Shown here: in pieces, positions 46,895-57,142 of the stretch | How positions within the stretch are numbered: the first letter of the stretch is position 1 | How the letters are laid out: each line of letters begins with the position of its first letter | DNA from: Mercenaria mercenaria | Lineage: Eukaryota; Mollusca; Bivalvia; Venerida; Veneridae | Length of the DNA stretch: 64,000 nucleotides | Direction: 5' to 3' | NCBI RefSeq assembly: GCF_021730395.1 | Contig: NC_069368.1 | Span: 10,372,001 to 10,436,000 of the forward strand | The notes under the pieces: generated by a model | Told to the model about the DNA's origin: nothing | Seen by the model: the letters and a program-made list of their open reading frames with translations, nothing else | Database searches by the model: none | Position numbers and translations under genes: made by a program

Positions 46895-48650
46895 ATGGAT
46901 ATGACTGATGTCATAGAATTTGAACCGGTAACCCTGAGTGAAAACACGGAAGTTAAGGGCCCGTTCATTACAAGGAAAATGACATCTCGCGAGAACAGTA
47001 ACTCTCAGCCGGAGTTAGCCACACATATGTCAGTTCCATTGTATACTAACTTTAATGGACAAACTCAGCTAGCTGAATACATGCCTGAGACAGGCATTGT
47101 TAATGTAAAATTTGTACAGCATAGTTATATTGATAATAGTGCATCAAGCACATACGATTTAACATTTGACGATTCCATTCCAAGCCTATGACAGCTTAAC
47201 AACGGAAAATAGCCAACCAATATCAAATCAACAGTTCTTCACTCAGTTAGTTAATGTGTTGTACAATCTGCCGGAAGATCTGTATGTTGACCAGCTCATG
47301 AAATAGACCGATGGCGAGGAAGGAAATATTTCTATGTATCGCAATATTCTTCTGCCAAGGGCGAAGCAGTACGAATACTGTCCTCAAGGTGTTCTCGTAA
47401 TTCGCCGCACAACTAACCTCGAAAATTGCTCTAAGAGAAATGCTAGCGACTATCATACATTGCAGGAATTCATTAATAACGGTGATCCGAAGGTGATAAT
47501 TGCCCTTTTTACAAAGAAAGTGCGGAGTATAAAATCTGAGCCGGTTGCAGAAGTACCGACAGAATACCTACCAAAAACATTGCTCATTGAGATTGCACAG
47601 ATGAAATCGCAAATTTTAGAGCTTATAGTCGACGTGCGCGGTCTGAAAAAGCAAGGAGTTCAAGATAGACAAATAATCTAATCCCTTGAAAAGTTGAATT
47701 CAATTAATTAAGCTAAGATCAGTGAACAAGAGAAAGAACTATGCCAACTGAAAGTGTCCCTTGGAAAAGCAATGGCCGCGAAAATGCATAAAGGTATGAA
47801 GAAACAAGCCTTAAAACGAAGTGTCAAAACAAACACAACATGAAAAATGAAAGCAGCACAGCTTCGCTGTCAAATGAAACCATTAAAAACATAAATGACA
47901 AAGAGCATAAATTACAGCTCTCAAAAAGCCCATTTTCCGCGGAAACTAAATCCCAAACCGACATAGCTCCAAATGATGGAAACAGTTTGTCCCAGATGAA
48001 AAATAATGATAATATCAATCCAAGAAATAACTCAGGAACTCTGCCAGTATCTAATAAACCATCAGAAGCTAAACAAATTGATGCAATCCAAACAGCTTCG
48101 AAAGCAAATGAGGGACAAAATCACATTGAAATAAGAATATCGAATAGAAATAACGATTCTCTTTCTCATATAGAAAATGAAAAGTATCAAAATCTTACGA
48201 TGAAAAATCCATGGGATGTTTCCCCAAAAGCATGGTGGCTACTAGACGAAAATGGCAATGATAACAGTTATAGTCATCAAAATGATCACGAGCCAATTTG
48301 AAAGTGTCGGGAATAACCGACAACCCGACAGTCGAAACAAGAACAAAGAGTCTAGACAAAATGATTGTGTAGATGAGCCTTTCTTCGAAAGCGTAAAATC
48401 TTGGCGTACTCAGCGATATTACATAGGTGGTATTGACAGGCGGTCAAATAGTGCAGGATTAGCAGATTTCTTACATTATTATAATATTTAACCTGCCGCG
48501 TCAAAGTTGATAAAAGCTTAGAAAGGTGCTTTTGCGGCAAAATTACTGTGTACAAAAATCAGTGCCGCATAATGGAAGATAAGACTACTTAGCCGGGGAA
48601 AATGTACTGTCGAATGTGGATTGTCGAAAATCGAAGGAGAGATGGTGACA
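46895..48650 (+). pseudogene. LINE ORF1 remnant
   Basis: Open pieces at 46,895-47,191, 47,334-47,681, 47,840-48,301 and 48,252-48,491 follow one another in changing frames with several stops. The first carries NVKFVQHSYIDN and the second IAQMKSQILELIVDVRGLKK, a helical coiled-coil-like stretch. The third is polar and Asn/Ser-rich, ending MKNPWDVSPKAWWLLDENG. The fourth has RTQRYYIGGIDRRSN. ORF1 proteins bind LINE RNA. Confidence 0.55.
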
Positions 48651-48663
48651 ATTTACTACTCCA

Positions 48664-51022
48664 GTGTTGACTATTAAGTACATTATTATTGTGTATTTCC
48701 TGCTAACTTTACATAAAATAGACATTTTCTGCAGTTATAATTGCAATTTACTTACATGGAATGTTAGAGGTATTATGTCCTCCGCAGGAAGCCTAAGCGT
48801 TTTGCTAGGCAAATATAGTATACATATTGCTGTAATCACAGAACATAAACTAACAAGAAATATCTTTAAAAATGATGGTCGGCGAATTGTAATAAGGAAA
48901 GAAGTTTATGAATTTTTCATCTAGCTTTCCTCTTTCATCTAACATTTTTCAAATTGCAAAACTAAATACCGCACTTTAACAATTTAAATGGTTCTCTTTT
49001 AATTTTTCGCAAAGGTTTCGTAGGGTTGCAATTTTGTTTCGTTTATCCTTAGACGAATAATTACAGCAGTAGTTTGATGAAGATTCATGAAGCGGTTCAT
49101 GAGAAGAGGTCATTAAACGTGTTTATATTTTTAGCTAAATTGGTCCCTATCCCCATTTGTAACAAAATAGCAGGAGACCTTACGATATTGTTACACATCG
49201 AGTTTGATAAAAATCCATTACATTTTAGTGGTTAATGCGAAGAAAGGCATATCTACTTTTAGCTATAGTGGTCCCTAATAGGGCCCAAGTTCCTATATAA
49301 ATAAATTTGGAAGAGGGCCTTATAATGATGCTCCAGACCAAGTATGACAAAGATCCACCAAGCTGTTCATGAGACGCTGTATAAAGGCATTTCTAGTTTT
49401 AGCTCTAGCAGCCCCTAAAAGGGGTTAAATGTCCCAGCTGAACAAAGTTGGCTGCGGGCCTAATAAAGATGCTACAAATCAAGTTTGATTAGAATACATG
49501 AGAAAAAAAATCAATTAAAGGATTTTTTATTTATAATTTTTATTTATTTCTAAAATAGGCCAACTGATCCCGCTTTAACAAATGCATATTCGCTGTTCAT
49601 GAATCTTTGGACAATGACGTCACACCTATAAAAAAGTGAAGGTCAAGCAAAACATACAATTGTAATTATTTCAATATTTCTGTTTCATAAGCAAAGTTTG
49701 ACCGTAGTCATATCACATAGATAAACTGTATGCAGCGTACCTTCATTTCAGGGTAATGAGATTCAGTCATTATATAGCATATATATAATAAAACAGACTT
49801 CAACTGAGTTCAATATTTGCATACCATACTAAAGAAAAATATTCATATATAATAAATCAGTTAAATAATTTATAACAAATATATCAAAGCAAACAAGTAC
49901 TCATTTTAATATGCAATCTGAATAAGTCACAAAAGCAAGAAACCTTTTCATATACAGACGACAATTGTAACTAGGAAAATCTTTTAAAAAGCACTTCTCT
50001 ACATAAAAGACTCTTATCACACCCTTATTCATGTGATACGCAGACCGTACTCAGCTCTTTCTTTGATTTGATATATGTTGGTATTTGAACAGGTTTTTAT
50101 CATATTTATTAAACATACTTATCATTTTGAGATATATCAATATTCTTGCTAAATATACTGAGCCAAAGTTAGCTTTAAAACTGTGAACAGCGTCGTTTAG
50201 GATAAACGCTTTGTCTACATTTCACTCAGCGTAGCACAGTCAACAGAGTGAAAGAAATTGACACTCTCGTCCAATCAGGCAGAGTGTTGCATAAATCTTC
50301 CATTTTGATAAATTATCTATAATGCGTTATCAAGTAGTTTGATTTGCAAACTGAAGTCACGTGGCATAAGTAACGAGAACGAATTTAGACGGCGTCGCCG
50401 AAAAACATGTAATGACGATTTCATGAATTCTGTGCATGCTGATTACCTGTCTTGTATTTCATGTACAAAGGATGATAGTCAATTACCCCGGTGTGGTAAG
50501 CGAGGCGCTGCTATCCTTAACAAGAAAGCATTGGCATTTTCAATAAAACATATTGAGGGCATTTATCATGACCGTATAACTGGCATTGAAATAGTACGAA
50601 ATAATGCTTTATCATTCTTTTTTGTTGTGTACATGCCCTCAGCTAATTACGAATATGAAGCGTTCACTGATTGTATTGACGTATTACAAAGTGTATACTT
50701 CCTTTTTAATCAATCGGGTATAGTAGTCATAACTGGCGATTTGAACATTGATTTAACCATGGGATGTATAAAGGAACGAAAAAGAGCGCTTAGGAGCTTT
50801 TTACATGAAAATAGCGCCATACCTGCAGCAACTTCAGGTTGTACATATACGTTTCGGCCAACTCAAACAGAATTAGATTATGTTATTATAAACAATCATC
50901 AGCAAGATATGTTATGCTCCAACACGATCTTTGATGACGAAATATGTCTTGTGTCTGATCATTTGCCGATTCTGTCAGTGTTTGACGCATATTCCATACT
51001 AACAAACCAGAGTGTACAATGA
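48664..51022 (+). pseudogene. LINE endonuclease, interrupted by about 1.5 kb
   Basis: The start NLLTWNVRGIMSSAGSLSVL and VITEHKLT is the first EEP (APE-like) endonuclease motif. The domain resumes near 50,400 with RCGKRGAAILNKK, FFVVYMPSANYEYEAF, VVITGDLNIDLT, TELDYVII and the final SDHLPIL. The middle (about 48,870-50,390) is noncoding insertion. The frame is broken on both sides. Active-site residues Glu (TEH), Asp/Asn (GDLNID) and Asp-His (SDH) are recognisable. Confidence 0.8.
48870..50390. mobile_element. insertion inside the LINE endonuclease
   Basis: About 1.5 kb of AT-rich noncoding sequence separates the two halves of the endonuclease. Its first part has three related units of roughly 120-150 bp (about 49,079, 49,200 and 49,365). 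They contain TTCATGAGA, TTTTAGCTCTA or similar, CCCTAAAAGGGG-like and CAAGTTTGAT segments, a dispersed repeat. Exact borders and a target duplication were not found, so it may be more than one insertion. Confidence 0.55.
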
Positions 51023-51663
51023 CAAAAATGCACACCAGATAACATATCTGAGTATCAAGCTAAATTGTCCATGTTGCTAAAGACGATCGACGTACATGAA
51101 CTAGAACAATCTAATTCTTTCTCAGCTGTCATTTATTGCTTGTATGGCCATATTGTATCTTCTGTTAAAATTGCCGTATCAGAAATGTTACCATCATCTA
51201 AATTTAACACCCATTCAAAACCATAATTGGACTAAAGAAGTAAAATTTGCCCTCTCATTGCAAAGAGAAAACGTAAACAGTGGATGGCCGCTGGGAGACA
51301 CAGCGATACTTTAAACAGCTTTTTCAGGTCATATAAAGATGCTCTCTGTTTTAAAAATGCCCAGAAGCTTGCCATATTTGACTGTGAAACAAAATATTAT
51401 GATGAACTGAATAACGCAGTAGAGTGTGACATGCGCTTATTCTGGCAACTGGCAAATAGAAAGAAAATAGAAGACCCGGCTTAGTAACAGAAATTTCCTT
51501 TGATGGAAATTCATTTAGAGACCCATTTGAAATTTCCTATGTATTTAAACTTCATTTTTCCAAAGTGTTTAGCTCAAAAGAAAATGATAGGTTTGATGAA
51601 TCCTAATATGAGGATATCTATACACGTTTTGCTGATTTCCTAGCAAAACTGTTAGTTACACAT

Positions 51664-52480
51664 GTGACGAAACTTAATAAACAAGTAGATATTCTGGAGT
51701 TATCAGAACTTGTAAAGTGTTTGAAAAAGCGAAAAGCACCGGGCTTTGATGTCATTGTGCATGAGCATTTTATAAATGGTGGTCCCACACTTTTAGAGTA
51801 CCTAAAATCTCTGTTTGATCTTATACTTAAACACTCATATGTCCCTGCTCAGTGTAAACTAGGAGTCATCATCCCTGTGCTCAAAGACGGAAAGCCAAAT
51901 GCAAATGCCAGCATTTACCGACCTATTATCCTGTTACCGGTAATCTACAAATGTTTTGAAAGGGTGGCACATGTCAGGGTGAAAATCTGGGTCAGACATT
52001 GTGGTAAACAATTTCCAAGCATTCAACAAAGTGCTTATCAAGAACACCTGGGATCAATTACTCTATCATTTAACCTTCAGGAGGCAATTGCCCATTATAT
52101 AGAACTTTCAAGCAAGGCATTCGCACTATTCATGGACACAAGCGCTACCTTTGATACGGTATGGCATAATGGCCTGTTTGTTAAGATGTTAGACTTTGGA
52201 ATTAATAAGCGCTTTGTGAGGACAATATATGCCAGCTGTTCAAACATTAAAAGCTGTGTTCTTGTAAATGGTTTTAAGTCTGAGAGTTTCCCAGTCCTGC
52301 AAGGCGTACGAAAAGGGGGAGTCCTGTCCACTTGACTTTACCTTTTATATATAACTGAATTACTCAACACTCTACAAAAAGCCATAAAGGATGTATCATA
52401 GGTCACCTGAAGTGTGGCATTCCCACACTTTCGGATGACCTTACTTTACTTTGCCCTAACTTAACATCACTAAAGCTATG
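51664..52480 (+). pseudogene. LINE reverse transcriptase remnant
   Basis: The 223-residue open part has LKKRKAPGFDVIVHEHF, GVIIPVLKDGK, ASIYRPIILLPVIYKCFE, LFMDTSATFDTVWHNGL (first catalytic Asp region) and VLQGVRKGGVLS. After a stop and frame change, CGIPTLSDDLTLLCP near 52,420 gives the second catalytic pair, with SDD where ADD is usual. The domain order is that of non-LTR reverse transcriptases. It is inactive. Confidence 0.85.
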
Positions 52481-52599
52481 TATAGATATTGTTAGAAACT
52501 AAGCATCACGTTGAAGATACCAGTTTAACGACTCAAAGTCTATACTAGTTGTATTTGCTGATTCAAGGTCATCCGAATACTTATTAAACTTTGGGACAC

Positions 52600-53610
52600 C
52601 CAATATAGAGTCCTGCTGTAACAATAAACATGTTGGTATTGAGCTTCATAAATCGCTCAGCAGTTCCTGTGCTGTGTATGCACGATGCAGAAAAGCCAAG
52701 TCATCCTTGTTCTCAGTCCTGTCTATAAAATCCCAACAAGGGGAAGTAAATCCATTAATACTGGCAAGCTTGGTCGTAAAGGTCACCATTCCAGTCGCAT
52801 TGTTTGGATGCGAACTGTGGCATAATCTAACCCAAAAAACTCATTATTACTTGAACGCTTTTTGCGACTAGCAGCCAAATCTATCCAAAAATTGCCAACC
52901 AAAACTCGTACTGATAATCTTATGGCCCTCTCACTCTTAGGATGGCGTTCATTTGAAATCCCTCGTAGAAAGATGGAAGCTATGTTTCCTACAGAAGCTC
53001 TGTCAGATGCCACATGAATGCCTAGCCAAGCAAATATTTGATCTGCGACTAAATCTTTTCATGCTGAAAGGAGCTAAAATCAGTTAGGATTTATACCAGA
53101 CATATGCCGAATCTTGGTAAAATATGGTTTATTCAAATATTTAAATGACTATATCCAATTTTCAATATTCCCGAGCAAATGGACTTGGAAATCCATGGTC
53201 TCAAACACCATTAATTCATACCAGGTCATTAACTGGGAAGAGAGAATAGAATCAGACCCCGAGTTCTGTAGATTTATAACCATTCATATAGTATGCTTCC
53301 CCTCCAGATTATACCTATAAGCAGATACGAAACAACTTGTACGTTACGTTCTAAACGTAATAAGAATACTAGCGTTCGTAAATATGCGCAACGTTGTAAT
53401 TTGTCTAGTTTGTCAACGTCAAGAGAGCGATATAAATAGGCACATTATTTCGAAATGCCCTGTTTTCGCCGAAATTAGAAAATCATCATTTCTGCTAACA
53501 GCCATCCAAAGTTTTGGACCGTCAGTATATCAGCACATTTGCTGTGGAAGCCCAGAGTATTTTTTGGTTAAATGTATCCCATTGTATCTTGACATATGTA
53601 TATGATTTTG
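52600..53610 (+). pseudogene. LINE ORF2 C-terminal region with CCHC motif
   Basis: Pieces such as KAKSSLFSVLSIKSQQGEVN and VALFGCELWHNLT match the region after the reverse transcriptase in related LINEs. Near the end CLVCQRQESDINRHIISKCP forms a CCHC-type zinc knuckle. Stops and frame changes are frequent. Confidence 0.6.
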
Positions 53611-53794
53611 CTGTGTAAATATCTAAAGAATACTATAATAATGAACGTTATTCACACATGTTTGATAATTATGTATTCCTTGTTTATTCTAATTTTGTCT
53701 CATATTTTCTCATGTATATGTATATAGTTGTTATATATGTTAGTATCTCTGAAAAGTGGAAATAAAGAGTATATAAGTAAAATTTTCACCGCTT

Positions 53795-54501
53795 GGGACA
53801 TGTGTTAGTTGCCTGAGTTAAATATTAAAAAAAAAAATGTGGAAATAAAGCATGTTCTGATTTATTCCAAAAGGAGGATATTTTACTTTTACGCAGACCT
53901 GGAAGATTTTATCTTTTTTGTTAGTTTTCTATAAATTTATCCAAAAAAAAACAATAAAATTTGTTGAATTCAATATGGCTTCCATATTGGTTCGTTCAGC
54001 TGTTTCAGGAGGGGGTGAATTTTCAAATCCGTTGGATATGAATTTATTTACTTTTTGCTTCAGACGTCAATTTTTACGAAATAAATATCAGGCTCGGCAA
54101 ATATGGACGGAAGGGGTTCCGTTCATTTTATCCTGTCACTTGCAGTATTTTTGACCCGATATCAGGGTGCCGTATATCTTTCTTGATATACCGTCAGTTG
54201 ATCATGTGACCAGTGATATACGGTCAGTTGATCATGTGGCTTTATGATCGATATTGTTGTCATAAGAAATTTTGCAACGAAACCATCATCATTTTGTTGG
54301 AAATGTCCGAACTAAGAAAATGAGTGGTCAAATAATGAGTTTTTATTCAAAAACGAAGAAGTTATTGCGATTTTGCCGGTAATCACGTCATTATATAAGT
54401 GACGTCATTACGAATATGACGTCATTAAAACGGTTGTCGCACACTTATTTTTGTAAAATAAATTGCCAAATATCGGAAAATGAAGCAATGACAAGATAAA
54501 T
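53795..54501. other. intergenic with CRE-like palindrome cluster
   Basis: No gene was recognised. TGACGTCATTA-type sequences occur three times at 54,385-54,425 (one lacks its first base), about 90 bp left of the hairpin at 54,502. GATATAC(C/G)GTCAGTTGATC occurs twice near 54,185 and 54,210. Confidence 0.4.
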
Positions 54502-54643
54502 AGAATAATAGGTTAGTGCCTAAGATGGAGAAAGTTTATCTGGCTCGGCTCCGGACGTTATCAGGTTCGCCTTCGGTTCACCCGATAACCTCCTCCACCT
54601 CGCCAGATAAACTTTCTCATCTACGGCACTAACCTATTATTCT
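54502..54643. mobile_element. palindromic MITE-like hairpin
   Basis: AGAATAATAGGTTAGTGCC at the left tip and its reverse complement at the right tip enclose matching AGAAAGTTTATCTGGC arms and a GC-rich apex around TTCGCCTTCGGTTCACCCGA. It has the same architecture as the hairpins at 18,930 and 57,662. Confidence 0.85.
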
Positions 54644-54649
54644 CTATAA

Positions 54650-55190
54650 CCTTGGCCTGATAACATTGATATCAAAAGAGAGTAGCCTGTTATTCTCTAT
54701 TGAAAATATCTTCAGTCTTGATATCATTATTGCATTGGTCTTTGATCTTCTGTTGATGATAGGGACCATCTGTTGACCACAGACAATATAAAGTTTGAAG
54801 TTAAGGCGTTCTTTAGTTATTAAGCAGAAACCATTTTCATTCACAAGGTCACTCTGTCCTTGACCTCTGACTACTAAGCCCCGTAAACTCTAGCAGTTAT
54901 CTACTGACCATGCAATCATCCTATGACCCTTGACGACTGAATGTCAAAGCGTTCTTCAGTTATGACTTGAAACCTATTTTCAACTCAAGGTCACCGTGAC
55001 TATAACTTTTGACTTACTGACCCACAAGAATGAGGGTTGTCTACCGAAAACGGGCATTAACCCTAAGAAGTAAGAAGGCCTTTGCCCAAGCTTTTCAGTT
55101 ATCGATCTGAAACCGATTTCCTGCTCAATGACACCGCGACCTTGACCTTTGGCGTACTGATTCCAAAAAACATTTAAGGGCCATTGTATG
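54650..55190. repeat. dispersed repeat related to 19,880-20,850
   Basis: The text (A/T)CTGTTGACCACAGACA, GTTCTTTAGTTATTAAG, GAAACCATTTTCA and GTCTTTGA recurs here in diverged form, with several AAGGTCAC...TTGACC segments. Confidence 0.7.
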
Positions 55191-55199
55191 AATAAAATC

Positions 55200-56090
55200 T
55201 GTAAAAAGATCATTTGGAAGCAAAGAATGCAACCAAGAAGAATAATAGCAGGCTCTGTTTGACTAAGTGTGTTCATGAGAGGTTATGAAATGTGCAACAC
55301 CTCTCACGACCCTAGTTTAACGCCTGTATGCCAAAATGATCTTCATGTTTGACAGCTGTAGATCAAAGTATTCTTGTTATCAATCCAAAGTATGTATACT
55401 TAACATAATGAATACACAAATATGGAAGGAATACACAAATTTTTTTGTCGAGTCATGGTGCCCATTAAAAATAATATAACACCCTATATATAATGCTAAA
55501 ACGCATTTTCTTTTCAGCATTATAGATAATGGTTTTAATTTTTATTTAAAGAGAGAACTCATATGGGCACCAAGACTGGACGAGCACCTGTGGGAATACA
55601 CTGTCAAGATTATTATACTCTCAAACATTGTACGGACTGATAAAACAATAATTTTGAGGGAAAGGAAATATAACAAGAAAACACATTAAGCACATTTAGT
55701 ATGATTGTAAACATATGTTTTTTCCTCCGTATATTCCTGTCATTTCCAATGACAATTATTGCTCATATACCATTTAATCTTTACATTTTTAATTTCTATT
55801 ACATGTATAAGCGATTTTGCTTTATTATAGAGAGCTGGAATCATACTTGATGACAAGAGGAACTTTCCAGAAATATTCATTAGCTGAGAGTGCCATCACA
55901 TATGCATCTTTTATGAGGGAGATTGTTTTGTTGTTGTTTTTTAGTTTTCCAGACAGAATAAAGAATAAAGAAGGATAATACCAAAGCAAATTGAGATAAT
56001 CTATACAACTGCCTGACATGCAAATTGTACTCTCGTGGAAAACTCCTACTTAATAATTTCCCTAAGTTCCAGAGTACAGTTAGAAAATGG
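55200..56090. other. intergenic with an imperfect hairpin
   Basis: TCGAGTCATGGTGCCCA at about 55,449 is mirrored by TGGGCACCAAGACTGGACGA ending near 55,586, with an inner AATGCTAAAA/TTTTCAGCATT match. The tract TACTTGATGACAAGAGGAACTTTCC near 55,840 resembles 61,120-61,160. No gene was recognised. Confidence 0.45.
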
Positions 56091-56099
56091 AACTACCTT

Positions 56100-56480
56100 C
56101 CTATTGTGGACGGGGAGGAGTTTTCTGAAGTTGTATTGTACGCATAAAAGTTATCGTTCTTCACCTAGCTGTCCGTGGTTTACAGTCGAACTTCATAAGG
56201 AGAAACACTTAAAACCCAAACTAGAGCGGAAATGGCGAACTAAATCTGAACTAACAATCGACCTTGAACTTTATAGGGACCAATCGGCTACCGTAAATAA
56301 ACCGAACAGATTATTTCTCTGATAAGGTAAAGTTGTTTGGCACTGACCACAAAGGTTTGGCCTAGATAACCAAACATCTTCTAGGAGACGGTCATGATGC
56401 TGTCCGACCCTTCAACTCATCCTCAAAAGAACTTGCGCAGAAGTTTAGTGACATTTTCATCGAGCTTTATCTTACCCGTA
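56100..56480 (+). pseudogene. LINE fragment (endonuclease-to-transcriptase linker)
   Basis: The plus-strand reading PWFTVELHKEKHLKPKLERK, WRTKSELTIDLELYRDQ and, after a frame change, ELAQKFSDIF is the linker between endonuclease and reverse transcriptase in CR1/L2-like LINEs. Both flanks are missing. It is an isolated truncated piece, probably of a different element from the LINE at 46,760. Confidence 0.65.
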
Positions 56481-57142
56481 TGATGATTAAATGTACCCAT
56501 CACAGATTTCTTAACGAAAAACAGTGTTTGCTTAGTAATATTATTTGCCTACAATACACATGTTTATTTACAAGTTTTAATGAAATCTATAAGACATTAG
56601 TCTCTGTGTCCAGAAGAAAGAAACTTATTTGTATCAAGGTTCATTAAAAGTGTTTGAATTTTAACTTTGGAAATTTATACCTCAAAACAGAATGTGGACT
56701 AGCAAAGAAAATGTGATATTATAAGAGCACTTTATTATTTCAAACATAACAAATTCTCTTGAAAGAACACGCAGTGCCCAGTAAGCTTTGATAACTAAAC
56801 AAGAAAGAACACATTTTAAACCATTTAATTAAACTTTTTTATCTGGTAATGAACTCGTGAAATTATAAACAATCTATTTTAAAGGAAATTATTGTTCTGC
56901 AACACAGTACCATGTCGTCGTAGGTTATGTCACGGTGTCTTATTGAGCTCTTTCAATCGCCGTGTATAAAAATATATTACAAAATGTGTTTTGTATCATA
57001 ACCATTTTAAAATGCAACGGAGAATGGGTTCCTGAAAAAGCATACAAGTTGAGATAATATATTTTGGACTTGACTAAACAAATTGTCTGATAACTGGACT
57101 TTTATTGTATGCAGTGTCACTCTTTGTTGCAAAAAATACGGC
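56481..57142. other. intergenic, 3' flank of copy C
   Basis: AT-rich with no gene. On the minus strand an AATAAA at 57,106-57,101 lies 37 bases past the stop codon of GM2A-like copy C and is its likely poly(A) signal. The sequence before it aligns with the 3' flank of copy B. Confidence 0.6.

Larger units (their letters stand above)
46760..53790 (+). mobile_element. decayed non-LTR retrotransposon (LINE), about 7 kb
   Basis: On the plus strand, in order: an ORF1 region (46,895-48,650), an endonuclease (48,664-51,020, interrupted), a linker, reverse transcriptase (51,664-52,480) and a C-terminal CCHC motif (near 53,390-53,460). The 3' end reads GAAATAAAGAGTATATAA near 53,760. ORF1 has an acidic start, a coiled-coil-like stretch and an RYYIGGIDRRSNSAGLADF segment like the RNA-binding domain of other molluscan LINEs. 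Many stops and frame changes show it is long dead. The clade is not certain; the domain set fits the I/CR1 side of EEP-type LINEs. Confidence 0.8.
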
